From assembly GCA_963825845.1 (NCBI GenBank), contig CAWGVL010000025.1, forward strand, positions 106,348-170,347: 64,000 nt of DNA. The letters run 5' to 3'. The notes beneath the pieces are model-generated. The model was not told the DNA's origin and ran no database searches. It was given only the letters and a program-made list of their open reading frames with translations. The translations under genes and the position numbers were made by a program. Shown here piece by piece: positions 37,764-46,006 of the stretch; position 1 is the first letter of the stretch, and each line of letters starts with the position of its first letter. Source of the stretch: DASQDN01 sp963825845 (GTDB lineage: Bacteria; Acidobacteriota; Terriglobia; Bryobacterales; Bryobacteraceae).

Positions 37764-38909
37764 ATGGACTTCGAGTTCAGCAGTGAACAGAAGCAACTGC
37801 GTAAACAGGTCCGCGAGTTTGCGGAGGCGGAAATCGCTCCGCACGTCCTCGATTGGGACGAGAACCAGATCTTTCCGCTCGAGGTAATCAAGAAGTGCGG
37901 TGAACTCGGCTATCTCGGAGTCATTTTCCCGGAAGATCTGGGCGGGGCAGGACTTGGCTACATCGATTACTCGATCATTATCGAGGAACTCGCGCGAGTC
38001 GACCCCTCGGTCGGGCTGATCGTCGCTGCGCATAATTCTCTCTGCACGAATCATATCTTCACGGCCGCCAACGACGAACAGCGGCAAAAATATATACCGA
38101 AGCTCGCGACCGGCGAGTGGATTGGATGCTGGTCTTTGACAGAGCCTGAAGCGGGCTCCGACGCTGCCGGGACACGGAGCACCGCGGTTAAAAAGGGCGA
38201 CGAATGGGTGCTCAACGGCGGAAAAACGTTCACGACGAATGCGCATTATGCCGACGTCTGTGTCGCAATGTTCGTCACCGACCGCGCGGCTTCGCAGCAC
38301 GGGATTTCGGCGTTCATTATCGAAAAAGATACGCCCGGGTTTCGCGTCGGCAAGAAGGAAAATAAGCTTGGCATGCGTGCCAGCGCTACCGGAGAAGTGC
38401 TGTTTGAGGATTGTCGCGTGCCGGAATGCCAGCTCCTTGGCAAGCTCAACGAAGGTTTCGTCGACAGCCTGCGGATTCTCGATGGCGGGCGGATCTCGAT
38501 CGCTGCACTGTCGGTGGGAATCGCGCAGGGCGCATACGATGCGGCCTTACGCTACTCCAAGCAAAGAAAGCAGTTCGGCCGGCCCATCTCCGAGTTTCAG
38601 GCCATTCAGCACAAGCTCGCCGACATGGCGACAAACATCGATGCCGCACGGTTTCTGACCTACCGGGCCGGTTACCTCAAGGATGGCGGCCAGCGGGTGA
38701 CCCTCGAGTCGGCGATGGCCAAGCTATTCGCCTCGGAGATGGCGGTCCGCGCCTGCGACGATGCCCTTCAAATCCATGGCGGATATGGGTTCATCAAAGA
38801 TTATCCGGTCGAGAAGTTCTATCGCGATGTGAAGCTCTGCACGATTGGTGAGGGTACCAGCGAGATCCAGCGTCTCGTGATTGCCCGCCAGCTTCTAAAA
38901 AGCAACTAA
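37764..38909 (+). CDS. Acyl-CoA dehydrogenase
   Basis: A 381-residue flavoenzyme of the short/medium-chain class that oxidises acyl-CoA to enoyl-CoA and passes electrons to ETF. Both family signatures are clear: CWSLTEPEAGSDA and QIHGGYGFIKDYPVEKFYRDVKL, followed by TIGEGTSEIQRLVIAR, which supplies the active-site loop. GLGYIDYSIIIEELARVDPS is the usual N-terminal helix. It is one clean frame. No other beta-oxidation gene is adjacent, so the substrate chain is unknown. Confidence 0.92.
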   Translation: MDFEFSSEQKQLRKQVREFAEAEIAPHVLDWDENQIFPLEVIKKCGELGYLGVIFPEDLGGAGLGYIDYSIIIEELARVDPSVGLIVAAHNSLCTNHIFTAANDEQRQKYIPKLATGEWIGCWSLTEPEAGSDAAGTRSTAVKKGDEWVLNGGKTFTTNAHYADVCVAMFVTDRAASQHGISAFIIEKDTPGFRVGKKENKLGMRASATGEVLFEDCRVPECQLLGKLNEGFVDSLRILDGGRISIAALSVGIAQGAYDAALRYSKQRKQFGRPISEFQAIQHKLADMATNIDAARFLTYRAGYLKDGGQRVTLESAMAKLFASEMAVRACDDALQIHGGYGFIKDYPVEKFYRDVKLCTIGEGTSEIQRLVIARQLLKSN

Positions 38910-38937
38910 CTCCGAAACTAACCTGTGTAACTGCTGT

Positions 38938-38960
38938 ATAATCAACCCTACTGGGGAAAT
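38938..38960 (+). promoter_or_regulatory. Candidate -10 element and ribosome-binding site of the ECF sigma gene
   Basis: TATAAT at 38938-38943 lies 18 bases before the ATG of the sigma factor gene, and GGGGAAA at 38954-38960 precedes the ATG by one base. The matching -35 box is weak. The short distance from the -10 to the start implies a very short leader. This is a pattern match only. Confidence 0.35.
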
Positions 38961-38961
38961 C

Positions 38962-39543
38962 ATGACCACATCGCCGCAGCAAGTAACCAAGCTGCTAGTG
39001 GACTGGAGCAACGGCAACCAAGAGGCTCTCGAGCAGCTTACGCCACTCGTTTACAGCGAGTTGCGGCGGCTTGCAGGCCGGTACTTGCGGAAGGAACGCC
39101 CGGACCATACACTCCAGAGTACCGCCCTCGTTCACGAAGCGTACCTGCGGTTGATCGATCAGAAAAATGTCCGATGGCAGAACCGTGCACACTTTTTTGG
39201 TGTTGCCGCCCAGATGATCCGGCGCATTTTGGTCGATCACGCTCGAGGACGGCAGGCCTCGAAGCGCGGATCGGGAGCCCCGAAACTCTCGTTGGATGAA
39301 GCGATCGCCGTCCCAGAGCGTAAGGATTTCGACCTGCTCGCCCTCGACGACGCCTTGAACAGCCTCGCTAAGATCGATCCGCAACAGGCGCGCATTGTGG
39401 AGCTGCGTTTCTTCACCGGACTCACAGTGGAGGAAACGGCGGAGGTTCTCGGTATTTCCCCCGCGACGGTGAAGCGCGACTGGGTCACCGCAAAGGCTTG
39501 GCTATACCGTGACATCAGTAGGGCGACAGCCAATCAACCCTGA
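38962..39543 (+). CDS. ECF sigma factor, TIGR02999 type
   Basis: A 193-residue extracytoplasmic-function sigma factor. Sigma region 2 is seen in LVYSELRRLAGRYLRKERPDHTLQSTALVHEAYLRL, with ARGRQASKRGSGAP in the linker. Region 4 is LAKIDPQQARIVELRFFTGLTVEETAEVLGISPATVKRDWVTAKAWLYRDI. The long linker and the HTLQSTALVHEAYLRL text mark the acidobacterial/planctomycete subgroup. The gene overlaps the next gene, a Ser/Thr kinase, by 35 bases. In this subgroup sigma activity is thought to be controlled by the linked kinase in place of an anti-sigma factor. Confidence 0.92.
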   Translation: MTTSPQQVTKLLVDWSNGNQEALEQLTPLVYSELRRLAGRYLRKERPDHTLQSTALVHEAYLRLIDQKNVRWQNRAHFFGVAAQMIRRILVDHARGRQASKRGSGAPKLSLDEAIAVPERKDFDLLALDDALNSLAKIDPQQARIVELRFFTGLTVEETAEVLGISPATVKRDWVTAKAWLYRDISRATANQP

Positions 39544-42511
39544 TCGCTGGCAACGCGTTAAGGAGCTACTTAACGCCGCCCTCGACCTTGATCCTGCGGA
39601 GCGCGCGGCGTATCTTCGCGAGAATTGCGGCACTGATACTGAGTTGCGGGACGAGGTGACGGAGTTGCTCGCGTCGTATGACGACGCCGGAGACGAGTTC
39701 CTCGACAACCCCGATCGCGAGTCGTCCGCCCTCGAAGCGTTTAACGAGACAAACCTCGATCCCCTCATCGGCACGCTTGTCGGCCCGTATCGCATCAGCG
39801 AAGAACTCGGCCACGGAGGTATGGGCTCCGTCTACAAGGCCAAGCGCGATGATGATGCTTTCGAGCGGGATGTTGCCGTAAAGATCATCCGGCGCGGGAT
39901 GAATAACGAGTACATCCTGCGGCGGTTCCGTCATGAGCGGCAGGCGCTGGCTGCTCTCGATCACCCAAATGTCGCTCGATTGCTGGATGGCGGGTTGACG
40001 GATGACGGGTTGCCCTACTTCGTAATGGAGTTCATCGATGGCAAGCCGATCGATGTCTATTGCGACGACAACTGCCTCGATACGAAAGCGCGGCTCCGCA
40101 TGTTCCAGCAGGTTTGTGCAGGCGTACAGGCTGCACATGATCGCCGGATCGTCCACCGCGACATAAAGCCCGGCAACATCCTGGTCGACTCCCAGGGCCG
40201 GCCGAGACTGTTGGATTTCGGAATCGCTAAGATTCTCGATCCGGACCTGTCCACCCAGAGTCTGGATCCGACCGCCACGGTGCTGCGCCTGATGACTCCG
40301 GAGTACGCCAGTCCGGAGCAGGTCTGCGGCGATGACATCACGTCTGCAAGTGACGTGTACTCCCTCGGCGTTCTGCTGTATGAACTGCTGACCGGCCACC
40401 GGCCGTATCGAATGAAACGCCGGTCGCCCCATGAGATCGCACACGTGATTCTCGACACCGAACCGGAGCGCCCGAGCACGGTAGTCGGGCGGACAGAAGT
40501 AGTGACCCGCGGGCTGAATCCCGCCGTGACACTAACGCCTGATACGGTATGTACAGCGCGCCGCACCCGGCCGGAAGACCTTCGCCGGTTGTTGACGGGC
40601 GACCTGGACAACATCATCATGATGGCGATGCGCAAGGAGCCTCATCGGCGGTACGCATGCGCGTCAGACCTGGGTGATGACCTCGGCCGCTATCTCGAGG
40701 GCTTACCGATTTCGGCTCGGAAGGATACAACCTTCTACCGGGCGTCTAAATCCATCCGCCGAAATCGCAAGCTCGTAATCGTCGCCTTACTGGCGCTGAT
40801 GGCAGGCACAGGCGCGATGATCGGATGGGACTATTTCAGGCCTCATGCCGGGGGTAAGCTCAGTGCCGTAGATACGATTCCGCTTACGAGCTTTCCCGGC
40901 GATGAGACTCAGCCCTCGTTCTCGCCGAACGGCGAGAAGGTCGCGTTTGTTTGGGCAGGTGAGAACAACGACAACTCGGATATCTACATCCGCGATGTGA
41001 ACAACAGCGCGATGCGCCGGATTACGACGAATGCTGCCGAGGACCTGAGTCCGGTATGGTCGCCCGACGGCAAAAGAGTCGTGTTCCTTCGCGTTACACA
41101 AAACGAGACGGAAATCCTTGTGTCGCCTGCCGGAGGGGGCGTCCACGGGGTGATCACGTCCCTGTTCCCGACCCGTATCGAAGCGGTCGGACGCCATCTC
41201 GACTGGTCACCGGACGGTAAGTACCTGGTTGCGGCCGATAAGAAGTCGGCCGACGAGCCCTTTGGAATCGTGCTCATCGAAGCCTCCACCGGTCATAAGA
41301 TTCAGGTGACGGAGCCCCCCGCAGGGATGATCGGTGATACGGGTCCGGCGTTCTCGCCGGATGGCAAATTGATCGCCTTCATCCGTGCGATCAGCAGCGG
41401 TGTCGACGATATCTTCATCACATCCCTTACCGGGAATGACGTTCGCAGGATCACGGCGGACCGGCGGTACATCATAAGCTTGGCGTGGTTCCCTGATGGG
41501 AATTCGATTATTTTCTCAACGAACCGGCTTGGATCCCATTCGTTGTGGCGGGTCGACGCCACGGGTGGCGCCATCGAGCGCGTACCCGGTATCTCCGAGA
41601 ACGTATCCGATCCCGTGTTCGCGCGAAACGGCAAACGATTCGCGTATTCGCAGTTCTACATAGATACTAATATCTGGCGGATGGACAACACGACGGGCGA
41701 GTCCCGACAGTTCATCATGTCAACCCAATCCGAATCGAGCCCACAATATTCGCCCGACGGCAAACGCGTCGCGTTCCGATCCAGCCAATCCGGTCACAAT
41801 GAAATCTGGGTCGCGGACGTGGACAGCCCGTCTACCGCCCGCCAACTGACCCGTATCGGCAGCACTTTGACCGGGTGTCCGCGGTGGTCACCCGACGGTC
41901 GGAGTATCGCTGCCGATTCGAGACCTGACGGACCAGCCAACATCTTTGTCATCGATGCGAGCACCGGCAACCCGAAGCAACTCACTACAGGCTCTACCGA
42001 AGACGTGGTTCCGAGCTGGTCGAACGATGGCAACTGGATCTACTTCTCCTCGAACCGTACTGGAACCTGGCAGATTTGGAAGATTCCTCCGACCGGCGGC
42101 ACGGCGGTCCAGGTTACGCAGCAGGGTGGTTTCGCTCCGTTCGAATCCCCGGACGGACGGCATGTGTACTACGCGAAGGGACGAACGGTATCAGGCCTAT
42201 GGCGCGTGCCTGTCGAAGGAGGTCTGGAGGAACAGGTGCTGAGTCGCTTGAAACCCGGCTATTGGGGATATTGGGGGCTATGCAATGACAGCCTCTACTT
42301 CGTCGATAAGGAAGCTCCCCGCAGCCCGGCCGCTTTATTCCGGTACGAACTATCGTCTCGGAAACTCACCCGGCTTCACGATATCGTCAAACCGCCCATT
42401 GTCGGCGATTCAGGACTGGCCATCTCTCCCGATTGCCGCACGACGCTGTACACCCAACGAGACCAAAGCGGCAGCGACATCATGCTCGCCGATCTCTCGC
42501 CTAAGCCGTGA
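39509..42511 (+). CDS. Membrane Ser/Thr protein kinase with C-terminal beta-propeller (PD40) domain
   Basis: A 1000-residue intact protein. Residues 1-75 are the helical N-terminal domain shared with the kinase at 2.4 kb (PDRWQRVKELLNAALDLDPAERAAYL). The kinase domain has GHGGMGSVYKAK, VAVKIIRRG, HRDIKPGNILV, DFGIAKIL and SPEQV. One transmembrane helix (LVIVALLALMAGTGAMIGW) leads to a periplasmic propeller of repeated TolB-like PD40 blades, such as QPSFSPNGEKVAFVW, SPVWSPDGKRVVFLR and SPQYSPDGKRVAFRS. It starts with GTG at 39509 inside the sigma gene, so the two are translationally coupled. It probably senses an envelope signal and acts on the ECF sigma factor; this is inference. Confidence 0.92.
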   Translation: MTSVGRQPINPDRWQRVKELLNAALDLDPAERAAYLRENCGTDTELRDEVTELLASYDDAGDEFLDNPDRESSALEAFNETNLDPLIGTLVGPYRISEELGHGGMGSVYKAKRDDDAFERDVAVKIIRRGMNNEYILRRFRHERQALAALDHPNVARLLDGGLTDDGLPYFVMEFIDGKPIDVYCDDNCLDTKARLRMFQQVCAGVQAAHDRRIVHRDIKPGNILVDSQGRPRLLDFGIAKILDPDLSTQSLDPTATVLRLMTPEYASPEQVCGDDITSASDVYSLGVLLYELLTGHRPYRMKRRSPHEIAHVILDTEPERPSTVVGRTEVVTRGLNPAVTLTPDTVCTARRTRPEDLRRLLTGDLDNIIMMAMRKEPHRRYACASDLGDDLGRYLEGLPISARKDTTFYRASKSIRRNRKLVIVALLALMAGTGAMIGWDYFRPHAGGKLSAVDTIPLTSFPGDETQPSFSPNGEKVAFVWAGENNDNSDIYIRDVNNSAMRRITTNAAEDLSPVWSPDGKRVVFLRVTQNETEILVSPAGGGVHGVITSLFPTRIEAVGRHLDWSPDGKYLVAADKKSADEPFGIVLIEASTGHKIQVTEPPAGMIGDTGPAFSPDGKLIAFIRAISSGVDDIFITSLTGNDVRRITADRRYIISLAWFPDGNSIIFSTNRLGSHSLWRVDATGGAIERVPGISENVSDPVFARNGKRFAYSQFYIDTNIWRMDNTTGESRQFIMSTQSESSPQYSPDGKRVAFRSSQSGHNEIWVADVDSPSTARQLTRIGSTLTGCPRWSPDGRSIAADSRPDGPANIFVIDASTGNPKQLTTGSTEDVVPSWSNDGNWIYFSSNRTGTWQIWKIPPTGGTAVQVTQQGGFAPFESPDGRHVYYAKGRTVSGLWRVPVEGGLEEQVLSRLKPGYWGYWGLCNDSLYFVDKEAPRSPAALFRYELSSRKLTRLHDIVKPPIVGDSGLAISPDCRTTLYTQRDQSGSDIMLADLSPKP

Positions 42512-42546
42512 GCGCATTCACAAGAGTTTCGCGCGTATTCAAATGT

Positions 42547-42597
42547 GAGGGAGTTGCTAACAAAAATCCTTACCGGGATGAATCCGGCAACTCCCTC
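42547..42597. terminator. Long-loop inverted repeat after the kinase gene
   Basis: An 11-base perfect inverted repeat, GAGGGAGTTGC at 42547-42557 and GCAACTCCCTC at 42587-42597, with a 29-base loop that itself contains a CCGG...CCGG palindrome. It lies 35 bases after the kinase stop codon. No T-tract follows. It may be a terminator or a repeat element; it shares TGTGAGGGAG with the hairpin at 45962. Confidence 0.45.
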
Positions 42598-42628
42598 GAC
42601 ACGTATAGAGGGTGGGAGTGCTGACGCT

Positions 42629-42721
42629 ATGTTGCGGTCTGAGTTGGTTCGTGGCGCTATTTCGTTCTGTGGGCTTCTGGTACTCTGTGCGCTGGCAATT
42701 GCAGGCGCATTCCCGCACTAG
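42629..42721 (+). CDS. Putative 30-residue single-pass membrane peptide
   Basis: A short open frame beginning at the ATG at 42629, 9 bases after a GGTGGGAGTG stretch that could serve as ribosome-binding site. The peptide is one hydrophobic helix (ISFCGLLVLCALAIAGAF) with short polar ends and a positively charged N-side. Its stop codon overlaps the stop of the convergent ThuA gene. I recognise no family. It could be a chance frame. Confidence 0.3.
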   Translation: MLRSELVRGAISFCGLLVLCALAIAGAFPH

Positions 42722-43578
42722 TCCTTTCGCGTGCTTACGCTGGTGGCGGTCGGGAAATTCGCTGGCACTTTCAGTGTTACTTGTCCGCTAGCCGCCCATT
42801 CGGTTCCCCTCTGAAAAGTAGTCGCAAATCCAACACAGTTCAGAGCCGTTAAATCATGCCCGAGCGTGGTATGAAATACGCGGCCTTTCCCATACGGCAG
42901 GGTGAGCAGGATCGGCTCGTGCTCGCCGGTGCCATTCGTCGATGGATCCGAGTACGCCGTTGCAAGCAGATTTATGTTCTTCGCCGGCCCCCGGAGGCTG
43001 TCGTAGAGTTCATCCTCGGTGTGCATCCATTCGAGAGGCAATCCCTTCATGATGGGATGCGATGGATTGCGGGTCGTGATTACGAACGGATGCCGTTTCC
43101 CGTGATGCCCCCCAGGACCTGGTTTCTTTTCCACTACCAGTTTTCCGTCCCGCCATCGGACATATGGGCCTGATTTCTCAGTCCGGTTGCCCCAACCGCC
43201 AATCCCGATCATCTCGTTGTACTGCTGCCATTCGGGGAAGGCGTTGTTAGCTGCGTGATACGAAACGAAGCCGCCGCCCTGTCGAACGAACTTCTCGAAA
43301 GCGGCGTTTACTTCCGCCGGCCATGGCTCCCCGTTGTAGTTCGAGATAACGACTTCATAGCCCGAGAAATCCGGCCGGAACGCGCTTAGGTCGGAACCCT
43401 TCGGCGGAGTCGTAATCACGTCCACCCGGAACCGCCCCGTCTCCTCGAGTTGCCGCTTCAAAACCGGAGTTGTCGCTTGCCAATCATGGTTATTCTGTCC
43501 GTCAATAATGAGGGCATGTATGGGCTGCGCGTGCACAAGGTTTGCAGCCATCAGGAGCATCGCAGAGAAACGAAGCAT
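42718..43578 (-). CDS. ThuA-domain exported protein
   Basis: About 286 residues. A signal peptide (MLRFSAMLLMAANLVHAQ) is followed by a ThuA/class-I-glutamine-amidotransferase-like fold: IHALIIDGQNNHDWQATTPVLKRQLEE, GYEVVISNYNGEPWP, FVRQGGGFVSYHAANNAFP, HPIMKGLPLEWMHTEDELYDSL and GKGRVFHTTLGHDLTAL. ThuA-type proteins are linked to trehalose and other sugar use in many soil bacteria, but their activity is not settled. The upstream in-frame ATG at 43644 would overlap hisC; the ATG at 43578 begins the signal peptide. Divergent from hisC. Confidence 0.85.
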   Translation of the reverse strand: MLRFSAMLLMAANLVHAQPIHALIIDGQNNHDWQATTPVLKRQLEETGRFRVDVITTPPKGSDLSAFRPDFSGYEVVISNYNGEPWPAEVNAAFEKFVRQGGGFVSYHAANNAFPEWQQYNEMIGIGGWGNRTEKSGPYVRWRDGKLVVEKKPGPGGHHGKRHPFVITTRNPSHPIMKGLPLEWMHTEDELYDSLRGPAKNINLLATAYSDPSTNGTGEHEPILLTLPYGKGRVFHTTLGHDLTALNCVGFATTFQRGTEWAASGQVTLKVPANFPTATSVSTRKD

Positions 43579-43604
43579 ACTCGATCTTCTACCATGAGAG
43601 TGAG

Positions 43605-44729
43605 ATGCCGCTCGTTCCTCCCTACATCGACGCCCTAAGCCCATACGAGGCGGGCCGCAGAACGGAGGACGTTCAGAAGGCCTACGGACTCGAGCGCGTC
43701 ATCAAGCTGGCTTCGAATGAGAATCCACTGGGCGCATCGCCAGTAGCGGTGGAAGCGCTGCACAAGGCTGTGCATGATTTGCACATCTACCCGAACGGCG
43801 GGCTCGATCTCCGCAAACTTTTATCGGAGCGGTATGAGACAAAGATTGAAAACGTCGTGGTCGGGAGCGGATCCGACGCGATCATGGCAAACATCATCCG
43901 CACCTTCCTTTGTGATGAAGACGAGGTCTTGACGACGGAAGCTGCGTTCATCGGTTTTCAGGTCCTCGCGCGCTCCCGCGGCGTGAAGTATCGCACCGTT
44001 CCTTACAACAACTGGCGCTACGATCTGCCTGCGCTCGCCGCTGCCATCAACGAGCATACGAAGATCATCTTTCTCGCGAATCCGAATAATCCAACGGGGA
44101 CGATTTTCACCCGTCAGGAGTTTGACGCGTTTTATAAGCACGTGCCCGAACGCGTCCTGATCATCCTCGATGAAGCCTACTTCGAGTACGCGAAGGACAA
44201 TCCACGATATCCCGACTCAATGCATTATCGCTATGACAACGTGATCACGTTGCGCACGTTTTCAAAGGTCTACGGGTTGGCCGGAGTTCGCATCGGCTAC
44301 GGATTCGCTCATGAGACCCTGATTCGCAATGTTCTGAAAGTAAAACTCCCGTTCGAGCCCTCAACCCTGGCGCAAGCGGCCGCAATCGGAGCGCTCACGG
44401 ACAAGGAGTTCGTTCATCGATCGCTGGAACTGAATGCTCGTGCCCTCCGGCGCCTTACGAGCGGCTTGCAGCGAATGGGCTTGCGGATCGTCCCATCGGA
44501 CGCGAACTTCGTCATGATTGTGATGGAAGACGACACACAGGCCATCGACGTTTCAGAGGGATTACTGCGGCAAGGCATTGTCATACGCCCCTTGCGCGCG
44601 TTTGGACTGTCGAACTGTGTTCGCGTCTCCACCGGAACGGATGACCAGATCGAAGCTTGTCTGAAAGCTTTCGAAAGTGTGCTGCCTACGTTAGCAGGCC
44701 CCGAACGCGAGACTCAATCTGCGCCTTGA
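43605..44729 (+). CDS. hisC: Histidinol-phosphate aminotransferase
   Basis: A 374-residue PLP enzyme of aminotransferase fold type I. KLASNENPLGASP, LHIYPNGGLDLRKLLSERY, VVGSGSDAIMANIIRTFL, FLANPNNPTGTIF, LIILDEAYFEYA and the PLP-lysine segment RTFSKVYGLAGVRIGYG are all as in HisC. It transfers an amino group to imidazole acetol phosphate in histidine synthesis and may also act on aromatic amino acids. No other his gene is near. The ATG at 43605 fits the family N-terminus (MPLVPPYIDALSPYEAGR). The end overlaps the convergent neighbour by 44 bases. Confidence 0.9.
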   Translation: MPLVPPYIDALSPYEAGRRTEDVQKAYGLERVIKLASNENPLGASPVAVEALHKAVHDLHIYPNGGLDLRKLLSERYETKIENVVVGSGSDAIMANIIRTFLCDEDEVLTTEAAFIGFQVLARSRGVKYRTVPYNNWRYDLPALAAAINEHTKIIFLANPNNPTGTIFTRQEFDAFYKHVPERVLIILDEAYFEYAKDNPRYPDSMHYRYDNVITLRTFSKVYGLAGVRIGYGFAHETLIRNVLKVKLPFEPSTLAQAAAIGALTDKEFVHRSLELNARALRRLTSGLQRMGLRIVPSDANFVMIVMEDDTQAIDVSEGLLRQGIVIRPLRAFGLSNCVRVSTGTDDQIEACLKAFESVLPTLAGPERETQSAP

Positions 44730-45006
44730 CTTTCTCTTCCGGCATGAGCTTACTCAGGATGCCGGGCAGTTCGCATTCGATGGTGACGTCTTTCTCCGTG
44801 ACCTGCACCCATCCTTTCAGCGGCGCAGTAAAGAATCCCATCTTGCCGGTGAACGAGAAATGCATCGTGTCACCTTCCCAGCGCTTCTGCTGATCGACGA
44901 TCTGGATGGGAGCGCCGGCGGCTCCTTTGAAGACTTCGGTAGCTGAATCGTCTACCAGTTTCTTTGCTCCCTGCAACCCTTTGTCGTGTGTTACGGTGAC
45001 TCGCAT
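44686..45006 (-). CDS. Polyhydroxyalkanoic acid system (PHA_gran_rgn-like) protein
   Basis: A 106-residue protein. Its layout, MRVTVTHDKGLQGAKKLVDD at the start, WEGDTMHFSFTGKMGFFTAPLKGWVQVTEKDVTIECELPG in the middle and AQIESRVRGLL at the end, matches the small PF09650-type family found with polyester granule genes, and also widely in bacteria that do not make such granules. The fold resembles a START/SRPBCC-like beta sheet. The function is unknown. Confidence 0.65.
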   Translation of the reverse strand: MRVTVTHDKGLQGAKKLVDDSATEVFKGAAGAPIQIVDQQKRWEGDTMHFSFTGKMGFFTAPLKGWVQVTEKDVTIECELPGILSKLMPEEKVKAQIESRVRGLLT

Positions 45007-45107
45007 TCGCTTGTGAGACGCCTTTCGCGCCGTCCTTCGTTTCGGAGACGGTGATTTCTTCCAGGATAGTTCGGCGCGAATCGCCGGTCGTTGATAAGAT
45101 ACGGAGC

Positions 45108-45947
45108 ATGAAGATCAACACCAGCCGCCGGGAGTTGTTGGGCGGCGCAGCGGCCGCGTTCGCCGGAGCACACATCTCCTTCGCTGCTCCCGTCACGAAT
45201 GATGACAGCACTTTCAAACTCGGGGTTGCCAGCTATTCCATGCGCAAACTTTCGCGCGCGGATACGATCAAAGGCTTGGAAGCGTTGAAGGTTCGCTACA
45301 TCAACATCAAGGATTTTCACGCCTCGCTCAAGTCCACCCCTGCGGAGTTGGAGCAAGTGCGGAAAGATTTTGAGAGTGCGGGAATCCAGATCCTTGGCGT
45401 CGGCAATGTCAGCATGCAGAAGAACGATGAAGCCGAATTGCGCCGAAACTTCGAATATGCGAAGACGTTGGGCGCTCCCGTCATGGTGATGGCGCCGACG
45501 AAGGAAACGCTGCCCGCGATCGAGAAACTGGTGAAGGAATTCAATATCAAAGCCGCGATTCACAACCACGGACCGGAAGACAAGCACTTCCCTGCCCCGT
45601 CCGATGTGCTGAAGGCCGTCAAGGGGATGGATCAGCGAATGGGGTTATGCATCGACATCGGCCATACATCGCGGACAGGCGCTGACATCATCCAGTCGAT
45701 CAAAGACGCGGGTCCGAGACTTCATGACATGCACGTGAAAGATCTGGCCGACGCGATGAATAAGGATAGTCAGGTCGCGGTGGGCGACGGAGTTTTGCCG
45801 ATCGTCGGGATCTTCCGGCAGCTACAAAAGATGGGTTACAAGGGCGGGGTGATGCTCGAGTACGAAATCAACGCGGATAATCCACTGCCCGGTATGCAGA
45901 AGAGCTTCGCATATATGCGGGGTGTTCTGGCAGGGATGAAAGCTTAA
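45108..45947 (+). CDS. Exported sugar phosphate isomerase/epimerase-like TIM barrel
   Basis: About 279 residues. The leader INTSRRELLGGAAAAFAGAHISFA has an arginine pair before a hydrophobic stretch, as in twin-arginine signals. The AP_endonuc_2 TIM barrel follows: FKLGVASYSMRKLSRADTIKGLEALKV, VMVMAPTKETLPAIEKLVKEF, IKAAIHNHGPEDK, MGLCIDIGHTSRTGADI, LHDMHVKDLAD and GVMLEYEINADNP. His, Asp and Glu of the metal site are visible in these strands. Family members epimerise or isomerise sugars or inositols. The ATG at 45108 is used because the frame upstream of it does not resemble protein. Confidence 0.86.
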   Translation: MKINTSRRELLGGAAAAFAGAHISFAAPVTNDDSTFKLGVASYSMRKLSRADTIKGLEALKVRYINIKDFHASLKSTPAELEQVRKDFESAGIQILGVGNVSMQKNDEAELRRNFEYAKTLGAPVMVMAPTKETLPAIEKLVKEFNIKAAIHNHGPEDKHFPAPSDVLKAVKGMDQRMGLCIDIGHTSRTGADIIQSIKDAGPRLHDMHVKDLADAMNKDSQVAVGDGVLPIVGIFRQLQKMGYKGGVMLEYEINADNPLPGMQKSFAYMRGVLAGMKA

Positions 45948-45961
45948 GGCGCCAGCCTCGA

Positions 45962-45989
45962 TTGTGAGGGAGGATCCGCTCCCTCACAA
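45962..45989. terminator. Bidirectional hairpin between convergent genes
   Basis: An 11-base perfect stem, TTGTGAGGGAG at 45962-45972 and CTCCCTCACAA at 45979-45989, with a 6-base loop. It sits 14 bases after the stop of the TIM-barrel gene and 17 bases beyond the stop of pnp, so it can serve both. No clear T-run follows on either strand. Confidence 0.65.
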
Positions 45990-46006
45990 CTCGAGACTCA
46001 GTCGCA

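Noticed and set aside
39566..40444. 292-codon open frame opposite the second kinase
   Set aside because: Shadow of the kinase domain; codon composition is the complement of the real frame.
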